A stretch of DNA of 32,435 bases from an uncultured Lachnospiraceae bacterium (GCA_910586605.1 CAJUJR010000023.1:1-32435); one strand, 5' to 3'; shown: positions 1 to 7,024, counted from the first letter of the stretch. Notes: a model not told the origin generated them from the sequence alone. Made by a program: numbers and translations.

Positions 1-45
1 AATCCCTGACCGTCTGTTTTGTGTCCCTTAAAGACATATCTATCT

Positions 46-70
46 AACGTATGTTTGATGAACATACGTT
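46..70. repeat. Perfect 10-bp inverted repeat with 5-base loop
   Basis: AACGTATGTT (46-55) and AACATACGTT (61-70) are exact reverse complements around TGATG, and the right arm runs into TTTCTTT. It could be a rho-independent terminator for a gene left of the window. The right arm with its flank also reads GAACATACGTTT, which fits the GAAC-N4-GTTY core of Firmicutes LexA boxes, so an operator is the alternative. Which gene it served is outside the window. Confidence 0.45.
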
Positions 71-151
71 TTTCTTTATGCCACAAAACGGCGGAATTTC
101 CTATAAAGTAAAGAAAAGCGACAGAGCTTTAACCCTCTGCCGCCATGTTGC

Positions 152-375
152 CTATGCGTAAATGATTTCCTCGTTCACAATCTCCATCGCACAAGCCCGT
201 ATATTATTCATCTTCCCGACCCATTCTAAGGCGTTTTCAGCCTTTAGCTGTTCCAACCCTGCGCCTGCTTCATGCCCTCTATGAGCCGTTCAAGGCGTTC
301 CTGCGCCTGCCTGTCAATGTCGGCAAGGTATGTATTCAGCCTGCCGCCCATTTCCTCAAAAAATGATTTTGCCAT
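152..375 (-). pseudogene. tnpV-like transposon protein, N-truncated and frameshifted
   Basis: This is a remnant of the small TnpV family carried by Firmicutes transposons and conjugative elements. The reading starts at ATG 375 behind a good GGAGGA site and gives a 43-aa peptide (244-375) containing RLNTYLADIDRQAQERLERL. It then stops. Moving one frame recovers the family C-terminus, with LEQLKAENALEWVGKMNNIR and EIVNEEIIYA, ending at TAG 152. The N-terminal half of TnpV (normally about 110-120 aa) is absent and the ATG sits on internal sequence, so the gene is both truncated and frameshifted. No transposase or recombinase is left beside it. Family recognition is from memory of the C-terminal motif. 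Confidence 0.7.
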
Positions 376-487
376 TTTGTAATTCCTCCAAATAAGATTA
401 TTCTCTCCACCTTATTATGTCTGCTGTCTTAAACACAATTTTAAGTTTTCTCCTTATCTGGGTTCATACATTATCGATTAAAATAAA

Positions 488-507
488 AGTAAATGCTGTT
501 GCCCTGT
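488..507. repeat. 20-bp repeat, inverted copy at 32362-32381
   Basis: The 20 bases just downstream of the ribbon-helix-helix gene are the exact reverse complement of 32362-32381. Beyond the 20 bp the flanks differ. An exact 20-mer match is not expected by chance in a window this size. Confidence 0.7.
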
Positions 508-508
508 T

Positions 509-772
509 TTAAATGCTTTTTTTCCTTTTGCGTACTGCTTCTGCCAGCAGAAATTCAATCTGGCCATTAATTGAACGGTAATCTTCTTCTGCCCAACGTG
601 CCAACTCCTGCCAAAGTGTTGGCGCAAGCCGCAAAAGAACCTGCTTTTTTGCCTTTTCCTTTTCTTTCAGCTTTTTTTCCCGGTCTTTGATTTCCGCCTC
701 TATGGCTTCCAACCTGTCAAGACGTTTTTGCAGTTCCTGTTCCTGCACCTCTAAATCCATATTTTTTTCCAT
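509..772 (-). CDS. Arc-like ribbon-helix-helix protein with N-terminal coiled coil
   Basis: An 87-aa protein, predicted cytoplasmic and DNA-binding. Residues about 5-45 are an almost uninterrupted charged coiled coil rich in E, K and L. Residues about 46-85 look like an Arc/MetJ-type ribbon-helix-helix: a beta strand (KKQVLLRLAPTLWQEL), a helix, then a polar SINGQIEFLL helix. A GTG at 814 would add 14 residues but lacks a ribosome binding site; the ATG at 772 has AGGA six bases upstream and is preferred. It lies 62 bases after the SPFH gene and surely shares its transcript. SPFH plus Arc-like pairs recur in Clostridia as far as I recall. Likely role: autoregulator of the pair, possibly through the tandem palindrome at 1885-1903 (inference). 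Confidence 0.75.
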   Translation of the reverse strand: MEKNMDLEVQEQELQKRLDRLEAIEAEIKDREKKLKEKEKAKKQVLLRLAPTLWQELARWAEEDYRSINGQIEFLLAEAVRKRKKSI

Positions 773-834
773 AATTTTTCCTATGCCAGGGCATATTTGA
801 AATTTCTTCTTCACGATATATTTTCAGACATGCC

Positions 835-1809
835 CTAATAAATACTGCTGCTGTTTACAACCGGCTGCGCCTCCTTATTGCCGCAAAGCACTACCATAAG
901 GTTACTGACCATTGCCGCCTTCCTCTCTTCATCCAATGTCACAACTTCATCCTCCCCAAGCTGGTTAACCGCCATCTGTACCATGCTGACAGCACCTTCT
1001 ACAATCTTTTTCCTTGCCGCGATTACTGCAGATGCCTGCTGCTTCTGAAGCATAACCGCAGCAATTTCTTCTGCATAAGATAAATGGGTAATCCTCACTT
1101 CCTCCACCTGGATTCCAGCAGCCCCTACTTTTTTCTGCAATTCCCTGCACATGCTTTCTGCGATTTCCTGGCTGCTTCCCCGCAGCGTCTTTTCCCCGCT
1201 TTCCTCGTCCTCTTCATCCGTCATTAAATCATATGGATATAACCGCGCAATTTTACGGATAATGGAATCGCACTGTGTTGATAAAAACGTTTTATAATTC
1301 TCAACGTTAAAAACTGCATCCGTTGGATTGACAACCTTCCAGATTACAACTGCCCCGATAATAATAGGGTTTCCCAAAGCATCGTTCACTTTCTGCTTCT
1401 CATTGTTTAAAGTCAGCGTTTTTAAAGAAATCTTTTTCTTTGCACTGGCTGAAGCGCTGCCGGAAGCCTGCTTTGCCGGGACTACTTGTGTTACAAATGG
1501 GTTAACATAGTAAAACCCTTCTGATTTGATTGTCCCATAATATTGCCCAAACAAAGTAAGGACAACCGCTTCATTTGGATTTACAATACGGAATCCTGAA
1601 CAAAGGATAATAAGGCAGATTCCACCCACGATAGGTACTGAAATCAATATGGCCGATGCTACAGAGACCCCTTCTGCTTCCGCCAGGCAGCAGCCCGATA
1701 CCAGCAGTGCAGTTAATGCTGTAAATCCCAGCAATACCAATAGCAGTACTTTCATCCCACTTTTTTTGGTAATTATTTTTTCTTCTACTTTACTATTGTT
1801 CTTTTCCAT
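835..1809 (-). CDS. SPFH/band 7 domain membrane protein
   Basis: A 324-aa membrane protein. It has two hydrophobic segments (about residues 19-41 and 48-70), then an SPFH domain (about 74-270) with the strand FRIVNPNEAVVLTLFGQYYG, a low-complexity GSASASAKKK loop, and a helical tail (QKQQASAVIAARKKIVEGAV) typical of prohibitin/stomatin-like proteins. SPFH proteins form oligomeric rings or membrane microdomains; the specific role of this subfamily is not known to me. A longer start at 1839 exists, but the ATG at 1809 has a perfect AAAGGAGG six bases upstream and was chosen. It is first in a two-gene operon with the ribbon-helix-helix protein and has a strong promoter upstream. Confidence 0.85.
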   Translation of the reverse strand: MEKNNSKVEEKIITKKSGMKVLLLVLLGFTALTALLVSGCCLAEAEGVSVASAILISVPIVGGICLIILCSGFRIVNPNEAVVLTLFGQYYGTIKSEGFYYVNPFVTQVVPAKQASGSASASAKKKISLKTLTLNNEKQKVNDALGNPIIIGAVVIWKVVNPTDAVFNVENYKTFLSTQCDSIIRKIARLYPYDLMTDEEDEESGEKTLRGSSQEIAESMCRELQKKVGAAGIQVEEVRITHLSYAEEIAAVMLQKQQASAVIAARKKIVEGAVSMVQMAVNQLGEDEVVTLDEERKAAMVSNLMVVLCGNKEAQPVVNSSSIY

Positions 1810-1884
1810 AATAACCTCCTTTTCTAGCACAGAATCCATCCGGGATATTCCCTAAAATGCCCTCTAATACATAAGTTGTATAAA

Positions 1885-1903
1885 TGATATCATTTTGATA
1901 TCA
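1885..1903. promoter_or_regulatory. Tandem palindrome TGATATCA-TTT-TGATATCA (putative operator)
   Basis: Two copies of the perfect 8-bp palindrome TGATATCA lie at 1885-1892 and 1896-1903, with centres 11 bp apart, about one helical turn. They sit just downstream of the -10 box of the SPFH operon and cover the expected start site near 1899. Ribbon-helix-helix repressors typically bind such tandem short palindromes cooperatively, and the operon encodes one. Confidence 0.6.
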
Positions 1904-1905
1904 CT

Positions 1906-1934
1906 ATAATATATCCAATTATATCTTCTGTCAA
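1906..1934 (-). promoter_or_regulatory. Promoter of the SPFH-RHH operon
   Basis: On the minus strand, TTGACA (1929-1934) and TATTAT (1906-1911) are separated by 17 bp. This is a near-consensus sigma-A promoter about 95 bp upstream of the SPFH start codon, with the tandem palindrome immediately downstream. Confidence 0.75.
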
Positions 1935-1966
1935 GTATTTTTAAACGAATCCCAAACAATTTTTCA

Positions 1967-1995
1967 TTCACATCCAAAAAAAAATATGTTATAAT
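1967..1995 (+). promoter_or_regulatory. Promoter of the chemoreceptor gene
   Basis: TTCACA (1967-1972) and TATAAT (1990-1995) are 17 bp apart. The predicted start near 2002 gives a 5' leader of about 150 nt that contains the whole 2008-2101 hairpin element. Confidence 0.65.
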
Positions 1996-2007
1996 TACTT
2001 TAATCTA

Positions 2008-2101
2008 GTTACTATTTACGGTCTATTTCTGAAAATGTGGAATCATTGCGCTTGTACATAAGATCTTAGTTCTTTTCCAGAAATTGTCCGCGAATAGTAA
2101 C
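2008..2101. repeat. 94-nt hairpin element in the chemoreceptor leader
   Basis: The element begins GTTACTATT and ends AATAGTAAC. The two arms pair over about 28 positions with about four mismatches, running inward through TTTCTG/CAGAAA and leaving a loop of roughly 40 nt. The terminal 9-mer is shared with other intergenic sites in this window (10119, 12271, 27932, 32383). It may be a non-autonomous MITE-like element or a regulatory hairpin; a c-di-GMP aptamer was looked for and not seen. Confidence 0.75.
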
Positions 2102-2150
2102 TTTAACTTATTTGAATCGGAAACATGCAGCAACAGAAAGGTAGAAACGT

Positions 2151-3851
2151 ATGAAAAAAGACAAGAAATCCAATGAAACCCAAAAAGACATCAGCCAGTC
2201 AGCACGTCTTGGCAGCATTGTCAAAGAACTCAAGCTGGTTGTCCGGAGCAGTATTGCACTATTAATTATCTTTGTCGCAGCAAATCTTTTATCCACTTGG
2301 ATTAATGCAGAACAACTTGAAAGCACTATGCTCCTGAACCAGTACCGCCTTGGCTCCAAGTCACTGACTTCTGATGTGCAGTCCTATGCAGTTACTGGAA
2401 AGCAGATGTATTATGATGCTTATATGAAGGAGTTAAAGGAGGACAAAAACCGCGATATTGCCTGGGAAGGCCTAAAAAAGAACAAAATTACAGATGAGGA
2501 ATGGGACACTCTGGAAAAAATTGCGGAATTGTCAAACGGCCTTGTACCGATTGAAGAGGACGCCATCAAATTTGCAGAAGCTGGGGATACTTCAAGGGCA
2601 ACTGCCTTGGTATTTGGTGAAGCGTATGAAAATACCATCCAGCAGATTAACGAATTGACCACGAATGGGATTAATGCCATCCAAGAACGGGAAAGCAGGC
2701 TTAGCAAGCTGTTCAACACTATTATGATTGTCAGCCAGATTCTATTTATCTTCTCCTTTGCCTACATCGTTATTATTGTCATCCGTACCGTCAAATTTTC
2801 TAAAAAAGAATTGTTATCTCCGATTATCAAGGTATCCGAACAGATTACAGAACTGGCGCAGGGCAATTTACATACAGAAAATGACATGAAGGAAGATGGA
2901 AGCGAAGTCGGGAAAATGGTTACTGCCATTTCATTTATGAAAAAAAATTACTCCAATATGATTTCAGAAATTTCTGATGTGCTTGGCCAGATGGGGCAGG
3001 GCAATTACAAAGTTGAAGTTACGCAAGAATATGTTGGGGAATTTATCCAAATAAAGACATCCCTTCAAAAAATTATTGAAGAAACGAAAAACATCCTCGA
3101 AACAATACAAGAGACTGCAAAGCAGATTGATATGGGTTCAGAACAGCTTGCACAGGCTTCAGTTGACTTGGCAGAAGGCTGTACTGCACAGGCCTTAGAA
3201 GTTACAGACCTTGCCAAAATGATTGATGTCATGGCTAAGAATATGGAAGAAAGCGCCGGAGAAGCAGATGATACCGTAGAAATTGCTTCCCAAGCCGGCA
3301 CAAAGCTTTCTACTGGAAACGACAAAATGCAGGAATTAATGGATGCTATTGGAGAAATCAGCACCTGCTCTGAACAAATTGGCAGTATTATTGAAACAAT
3401 CGAAGATATCGCAGAGCAGACAAACCTTTTATCCCTGAATGCTGCTATTGAAGCAGCACGCGCCGGGGAAGCCGGGAAAGGCTTTGCCGTTGTTGCCGAG
3501 CAGGTAAAGAAGCTGGCAGACGAATCTGCACAGGCCGCCGGGGAAACCACCAAGTTAATCCAAACCACTGTTTCCACTGTAGATAAAGGAATTGAAATTG
3601 CACAATCTACAGTAGAAACGATGGATGAAGTTATGGCTGGCGCTATGACTGCCGTAACAAAAATGGAACAAGTTGCCTCTGCCTTAAGAAATGACGTTGA
3701 AGATATGAACCGAATTGACAGCAATGTTGCAAGAGTTTCTGAAATCGTGGACAACAACTCTGCAACATCCCAAGAAACTGCTGCTGTCAGCGAAGAACAG
3801 GCAACACAAGTTACCACTATGGTGCAGATGATGGAACGTTTTAAAATTTAA
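2151..3851 (+). CDS. Methyl-accepting chemotaxis protein
   Basis: A 566-aa transmembrane chemoreceptor. TM1 is about residues 32-50; an extracellular four-helix-bundle-like sensor spans about 51-186; TM2 is about 187-212. A HAMP linker follows, then a long cytoplasmic coiled coil. The CheA/CheW-binding hairpin tip is at about 421-452 and includes EQTNLLSLNAAIEAARAGE, the family hallmark. It signals ligand binding to CheA in chemotaxis; the ligand is not predictable. There is no C-terminal CheR/CheB pentapeptide. The start has AAAGG nine bases upstream. No chemotaxis genes are adjacent, so this is an orphan receptor. Its stop codon overlaps the convergent stop of the FeoB-associated small protein by 4 bp, with no terminator between. 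Confidence 0.95.
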   Translation: MKKDKKSNETQKDISQSARLGSIVKELKLVVRSSIALLIIFVAANLLSTWINAEQLESTMLLNQYRLGSKSLTSDVQSYAVTGKQMYYDAYMKELKEDKNRDIAWEGLKKNKITDEEWDTLEKIAELSNGLVPIEEDAIKFAEAGDTSRATALVFGEAYENTIQQINELTTNGINAIQERESRLSKLFNTIMIVSQILFIFSFAYIVIIVIRTVKFSKKELLSPIIKVSEQITELAQGNLHTENDMKEDGSEVGKMVTAISFMKKNYSNMISEISDVLGQMGQGNYKVEVTQEYVGEFIQIKTSLQKIIEETKNILETIQETAKQIDMGSEQLAQASVDLAEGCTAQALEVTDLAKMIDVMAKNMEESAGEADDTVEIASQAGTKLSTGNDKMQELMDAIGEISTCSEQIGSIIETIEDIAEQTNLLSLNAAIEAARAGEAGKGFAVVAEQVKKLADESAQAAGETTKLIQTTVSTVDKGIEIAQSTVETMDEVMAGAMTAVTKMEQVASALRNDVEDMNRIDSNVARVSEIVDNNSATSQETAAVSEEQATQVTTMVQMMERFKI

Positions 3852-3985
3852 TGGCAGCGGCCGCCGCAATGTTTGCAGTCTCCGCCGCATTGAAGAGATT
3901 TTCCATTTTTCTTATCATGGGCCATGCTTGCAAAAGCCAGTGCAATCAATGCAAGAAGAAGCCCACCAACAATAATTGTTCCCAT
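3848..3985 (-). CDS. FeoB-associated Cys-rich membrane protein
   Basis: A 45-aa protein: MGTIIVGGLLLALIALAFAS is one membrane helix, followed by a basic stretch and a cysteine-rich tail, LQCGGDCKHCGGRCH, with four cysteines. This matches the small FeoB-associated Cys-rich proteins found at the end of Clostridial feo operons. They are thought to bind or hand over iron, but no activity is proven here. The ATG at 3985 has GGAGGT five bases upstream. It lies 62 bp after feoB, separated by a hairpin, and its stop overlaps the end of the convergent chemoreceptor gene. Confidence 0.88.
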   Translation of the reverse strand: MGTIIVGGLLLALIALAFASMAHDKKNGKSLQCGGDCKHCGGRCH

Positions 3986-4003
3986 AATTTACCTCCATGT
4001 TAT

Positions 4004-4030
4004 AAGGTGAGCCCTTTCCGGGTTCACCTT
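4004..4030 (-). other. Intercistronic stem-loop after feoB
   Basis: An 11-bp stem (AAGGTGAGCCC with GGGTTCACCTT, one wobble) and a 5-nt loop lie between the feoB stop and the Cys-rich gene. On the minus strand it is not followed by a U tract, so an mRNA-stabilising or processing hairpin fits better than a terminator. Confidence 0.5.
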
Positions 4031-4047
4031 TAATAATTCCTTAAAGT

Positions 4048-6240
4048 TTACTTTACGCCTGCTATTCTGTTTAAACCAAATTCTAACCCTCTGTTTTCCT
4101 TATACGGGCGGAAAAGCAGATAAATGAATCCGGCTGCAAGAAGAATTGCTACAAAAGTGCCAACTCCAAACACCCCTGTTGTAAATAATATACCAAACTG
4201 ATATATGCATAGTGATACTACATAGGCAAGCCCTGTCTGGTATCCAATTGCTATGAAAAACCATTTTTTGTTATTCATTTCACGTTTTATTGCTCCCATT
4301 GCTGCAAAACATGGGGCACATAGCAAATTAAAAACAAGGAAGGAGTATGCTGCAACTGCCGTCATGCTGCCAGCAAGCAGCCCCCAGATTTCTGTCCCAT
4401 CTTCCGCTACTTCTGCAAAACCAAATAGAATGCCAAATGTGCCCACTACATTTTCTTTTGCAATCAAACCGCTTACTGCAGCAACTGCCATTTTCCAGTC
4501 CCCCCATCCAAGCGGTGCGAAAAACGGGGCAACCATACTTCCAAGTGAAGCTAGGATGCTTTCTTCAAGCTGTTCTTCCCCAAGCATCCCAAAAACGCCG
4601 CCTGACCATCCAAACCTCATCAAGAACCATAATGCAACGGTTGATAAAAGAATAATTGTCCCTGCTTTTTTAATAAATGACCAGCCTCTTTCCCACATAC
4701 TTCTTAACACATTGGAAACCGTTGGCATATGGTACATAGGAAGCTCCATAACAAATGGCGCAGGGTCTCCTGCAAATAGCTTTGTCTTTTTTAAAATAAT
4801 GCCAGAACAGATAATAGCAGCAATCCCTACAAAATATGCGCTTGGCGCAACCCACCACGCCCCATCAAACAACGCCCCTGCAACCAGTGCAATAATTGGA
4901 AGCTTTGCACCACAAGGCACAAAGGTTGTTGTTATAATCGTCATTTTCCTGTCCCTGTCATTTTCAATTGTCCGGGACGCCATAATCCCCGGCACACCAC
5001 ATCCGCTCCCAATCAACATTGGGATAAAAGATTTGCCAGACAGGCCAAACTTACGGAAAATCCGGTCCATAATAAATGCAATCCTGGCCATATATCCACA
5101 AGACTCCAAAAAAGCAAGGAAAATAAAAAGGACAAGCATCTGCGGCACAAATCCCAGCACCGCCCCAACACCTGCTATAATCCCATCTATAATTAGGCCG
5201 GAAAGCCATTCTGCACAGCCAATTGCGTTCAGGCCGCCTTCTGCCAGTTCTGGAATCCCCGGGATATGCAATGCTTTCATTCCAAAAAGATTCCACCCTT
5301 CTCCAAATACGCCGTCATTTGCCCAATCTGTTGCCCATGTCCCTACGGTTGTGACTGAAATATAATACACCAAAAACATTACTGCTGCAAATATAGGAAG
5401 CGCTAAAAAACGGTTTGTAACAACCCTGTCAATTTTATCAGATACCGTTCTTGTTTTCTGCTTATTTTTTTTACAGCATATGTCAATTACTGAAGAAATA
5501 TAACGATACCTTTCATTCGTAATAATACTTTCTGTATCATCATCAAATTTCTCTTCTAACTCCTTAATATCTGCCGTAATATCTGGAACCCTTTCCATTT
5601 GGGAAGTGATTTTTTCATCCTTTTCTAAAAGTTTCACTGCGAAAAAGCGTTTCAGGCTTTCGTCAACACCGCTTCCAAGCTGCCTTTCCACTCTCTGGAT
5701 TATTTCTTCTACCTCTAACGTAAATTTATGTACCGGGGAAAGCGCCCCGTTTTGCTGTGCCAGAAATACAGCTTTATTAGCAGCTTCATGGATTCCATCC
5801 CCTTTCAAAGCAGATATCCCAACAACCTCGCATCCAAGCATTTCACCCAGTTTATCAAGTTTTATCTTATCTCCTGTCTTTTCCAGGATATCTATCATAT
5901 TTACCGCCATAACAACGGGAATTCCAAGTTCCATCAATTGGGTGGAAAGATACAGGTTCCGTTCAATATTTGTTCCATCAACTATATTTAAGATAACATC
6001 CGGCCTCTCAGAAATCAAGTAATTCCTTGCAACTACCTCTTCTAACGTATATGGCGATAAAGAATAAATCCCTGGCAAATCTATCAAGGCAACGTCCTTA
6101 TGGCCTTTTAACCTCCCTTCCTTTTTCTCCACTGTTACGCCCGGCCAGTTTCCTACAAACTGGTTAGAACCTGTCAGTGCATTAAATAATGTAGTTTTTC
6201 CGCAATTTGGGTTTCCTGCTAAAGCAATTTTTACTGACAT
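4048..6240 (-). CDS. feoB: Ferrous iron transporter FeoB
   Basis: A 730-aa inner-membrane iron(II) transporter with an N-terminal GTPase. The G1 loop GNPNCGKTT is at residues 9-17, G3 DLPG at 54-57, G4 NMID at 114-117 and a G5-like SALKG near 143. A helical spacer domain follows, then the polytopic membrane part with two Gate repeats containing GSGCGVPG and PCGAKLPI, both typical FeoB motifs carrying conserved Cys residues. Length is normal. The ATG at 6240 follows GAGGAG. It lies downstream of two feoA genes (gap 196 bp) and upstream of the Cys-rich protein, forming one iron uptake operon. A second TTAG-N6-CTAA site at 6367-6380 lies in the feoA-feoB gap. Confidence 0.97.
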   Translation of the reverse strand: MSVKIALAGNPNCGKTTLFNALTGSNQFVGNWPGVTVEKKEGRLKGHKDVALIDLPGIYSLSPYTLEEVVARNYLISERPDVILNIVDGTNIERNLYLSTQLMELGIPVVMAVNMIDILEKTGDKIKLDKLGEMLGCEVVGISALKGDGIHEAANKAVFLAQQNGALSPVHKFTLEVEEIIQRVERQLGSGVDESLKRFFAVKLLEKDEKITSQMERVPDITADIKELEEKFDDDTESIITNERYRYISSVIDICCKKNKQKTRTVSDKIDRVVTNRFLALPIFAAVMFLVYYISVTTVGTWATDWANDGVFGEGWNLFGMKALHIPGIPELAEGGLNAIGCAEWLSGLIIDGIIAGVGAVLGFVPQMLVLFIFLAFLESCGYMARIAFIMDRIFRKFGLSGKSFIPMLIGSGCGVPGIMASRTIENDRDRKMTIITTTFVPCGAKLPIIALVAGALFDGAWWVAPSAYFVGIAAIICSGIILKKTKLFAGDPAPFVMELPMYHMPTVSNVLRSMWERGWSFIKKAGTIILLSTVALWFLMRFGWSGGVFGMLGEEQLEESILASLGSMVAPFFAPLGWGDWKMAVAAVSGLIAKENVVGTFGILFGFAEVAEDGTEIWGLLAGSMTAVAAYSFLVFNLLCAPCFAAMGAIKREMNNKKWFFIAIGYQTGLAYVVSLCIYQFGILFTTGVFGVGTFVAILLAAGFIYLLFRPYKENRGLEFGLNRIAGVK

Positions 6241-6366
6241 CGTTTCACTCCTCTCTTTCTTTGTTCTTGATTTGCTTCACCCTTCATTTATCATATCTAA
6301 CTTATTAGTATATTCCCTAACTTTTATTTTTATTTCCTACTTTTTATTTATAAATACTTCCCGAAA

Positions 6367-6380
6367 TTAGCTAATACTAA
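6367..6380. promoter_or_regulatory. Second DtxR-like box (TTAG-N6-CTAA) before feoB
   Basis: TTAG (6367-6370) and CTAA (6377-6380) have the same spacing as the box on the operon promoter. It lies in the unusually long gap between feoA and feoB and may mark an internal regulated promoter, though no convincing -35/-10 pair was seen there. Confidence 0.35.
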
Positions 6381-6436
6381 CCATTGAGCAAAATCAAATG
6401 CCCCGCTGCAAGGCAACAAGACATAACCTAGTTTCT

Positions 6437-6667
6437 CTATCCAATGATCTCCACCTCAATCATAGACGCATCTGCTTTGCGCAATGATAATTCATATCCC
6501 CTTACTGTGATTTCTACCGGGTCTCCAAACGGGGCTACCTTACGTACAAAAATCTCGGCTCCTTTTGTAATCCCCATATCCATAATACGCCTTTTGACCG
6601 GCCCATCCCCCGTCAGCTTCTTAACTTTTACAGTCTGCCCACAGGCAATCTCTTTTAATGTTTCCAT
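6437..6667 (-). CDS. feoA: FeoA-domain protein (second copy)
   Basis: A 76-aa protein that is a single FeoA domain (SH3-like beta barrel), with GQTVKVKKLTGDGPVKRRIM, MGITKGAEI and a C-terminal GYELSLRK motif. FeoA is a small cytoplasmic accessory protein needed for FeoB-driven iron(II) uptake. This copy keeps the classical pattern of a short loop, then the MG(I/L)xxG element and a SLR-like final strand, so it is the more canonical of the two. It begins 24 bp after the first feoA copy and precedes feoB. Confidence 0.93.
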   Translation of the reverse strand: METLKEIACGQTVKVKKLTGDGPVKRRIMDMGITKGAEIFVRKVAPFGDPVEITVRGYELSLRKADASMIEVEIIG

Positions 6668-6691
6668 ACTCCTTATCCTTTCTCTGCCAAA

Positions 6692-6901
6692 CTATATTAT
6701 AATTCTGTTTGCCATGTCTTTCCCGATTGCAACCCTGGAATCTTTTATATTGACAATCATATTTCCGTCAAACTCAGAAATAACCGTTACTGTCCCGCCT
6801 GCCACAAACCCAAGGTTTTCAAGAAAACGGCGTGTATCCTCCTTTCCTCCAACTTTCTTAATCACATTTTCTTCCCCTGCACTTACCATAGATAACGGCA
6901 T
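6692..6901 (-). CDS. feoA: FeoA-domain protein (first copy)
   Basis: A 69-aa single FeoA domain, with a LGFVAGGTVTVISE element and a short C-terminal SRVAIGKDMANRI strand and helix. It is clearly diverged from the neighbouring copy, so this is an old pair rather than a recent duplication. An upstream ATG (6937) would add 12 residues, but the ATG at 6901 has AGGAAGGGG about nine bases before it and fits the family start. Paired FeoA proteins are common in Clostridial feo operons and may bind FeoB as a heteromer (inference). Confidence 0.9.
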   Translation of the reverse strand: MPLSMVSAGEENVIKKVGGKEDTRRFLENLGFVAGGTVTVISEFDGNMIVNIKDSRVAIGKDMANRIII

Positions 6902-6967
6902 ACTATCATCCCCTTCCTTAGAACAAGATATATGCAACTACCATATATCATAACCAACTCATCAACG

Positions 6968-6981
6968 TTAGTTTACACTAA
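6968..6981. promoter_or_regulatory. DtxR/IdeR-like operator on the feo promoter
   Basis: TTAGTTTACACTAA has TTAGT/ACTAA arms and overlaps the -10 box. It resembles the TTAGGTTAG-type palindromes bound by DtxR/IdeR/MntR metal repressors rather than a Fur box. Iron-dependent repression of feo is the expected logic; the regulator itself is not in this window. Confidence 0.5.
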
Positions 6982-6998
6982 TATATATTCGTTGTCAA
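6970..6998 (-). promoter_or_regulatory. Promoter of the feo operon
   Basis: Minus-strand TTGACA (6993-6998) and TAAACT (6970-6975) are 17 bp apart, about 70 bp upstream of the first feoA start. Confidence 0.7.
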
Positions 6999-7024
6999 TA
7001 CCCACTTTTACTTTTGCTCAAAAT

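Noticed and set aside
2002..2150. c-di-GMP riboswitch in the chemoreceptor leader
   Set aside because: Neither the GEMM-I core nor a GEMM-II-like pseudoknot pattern was recognised; the leader is explained by the 94-nt hairpin.
3065..3817. 250-codon antisense open frame within the chemoreceptor gene
   Set aside because: It is the mirror of the low-stop coiled-coil coding sequence, with no ribosome site, family match or domain.
4253..5365. 370-codon antisense open frame within feoB
   Set aside because: Composition is that of a shadow (Pro/Ser/Ile-rich), with no start site or recognised domain; feoB is intact on the other strand.
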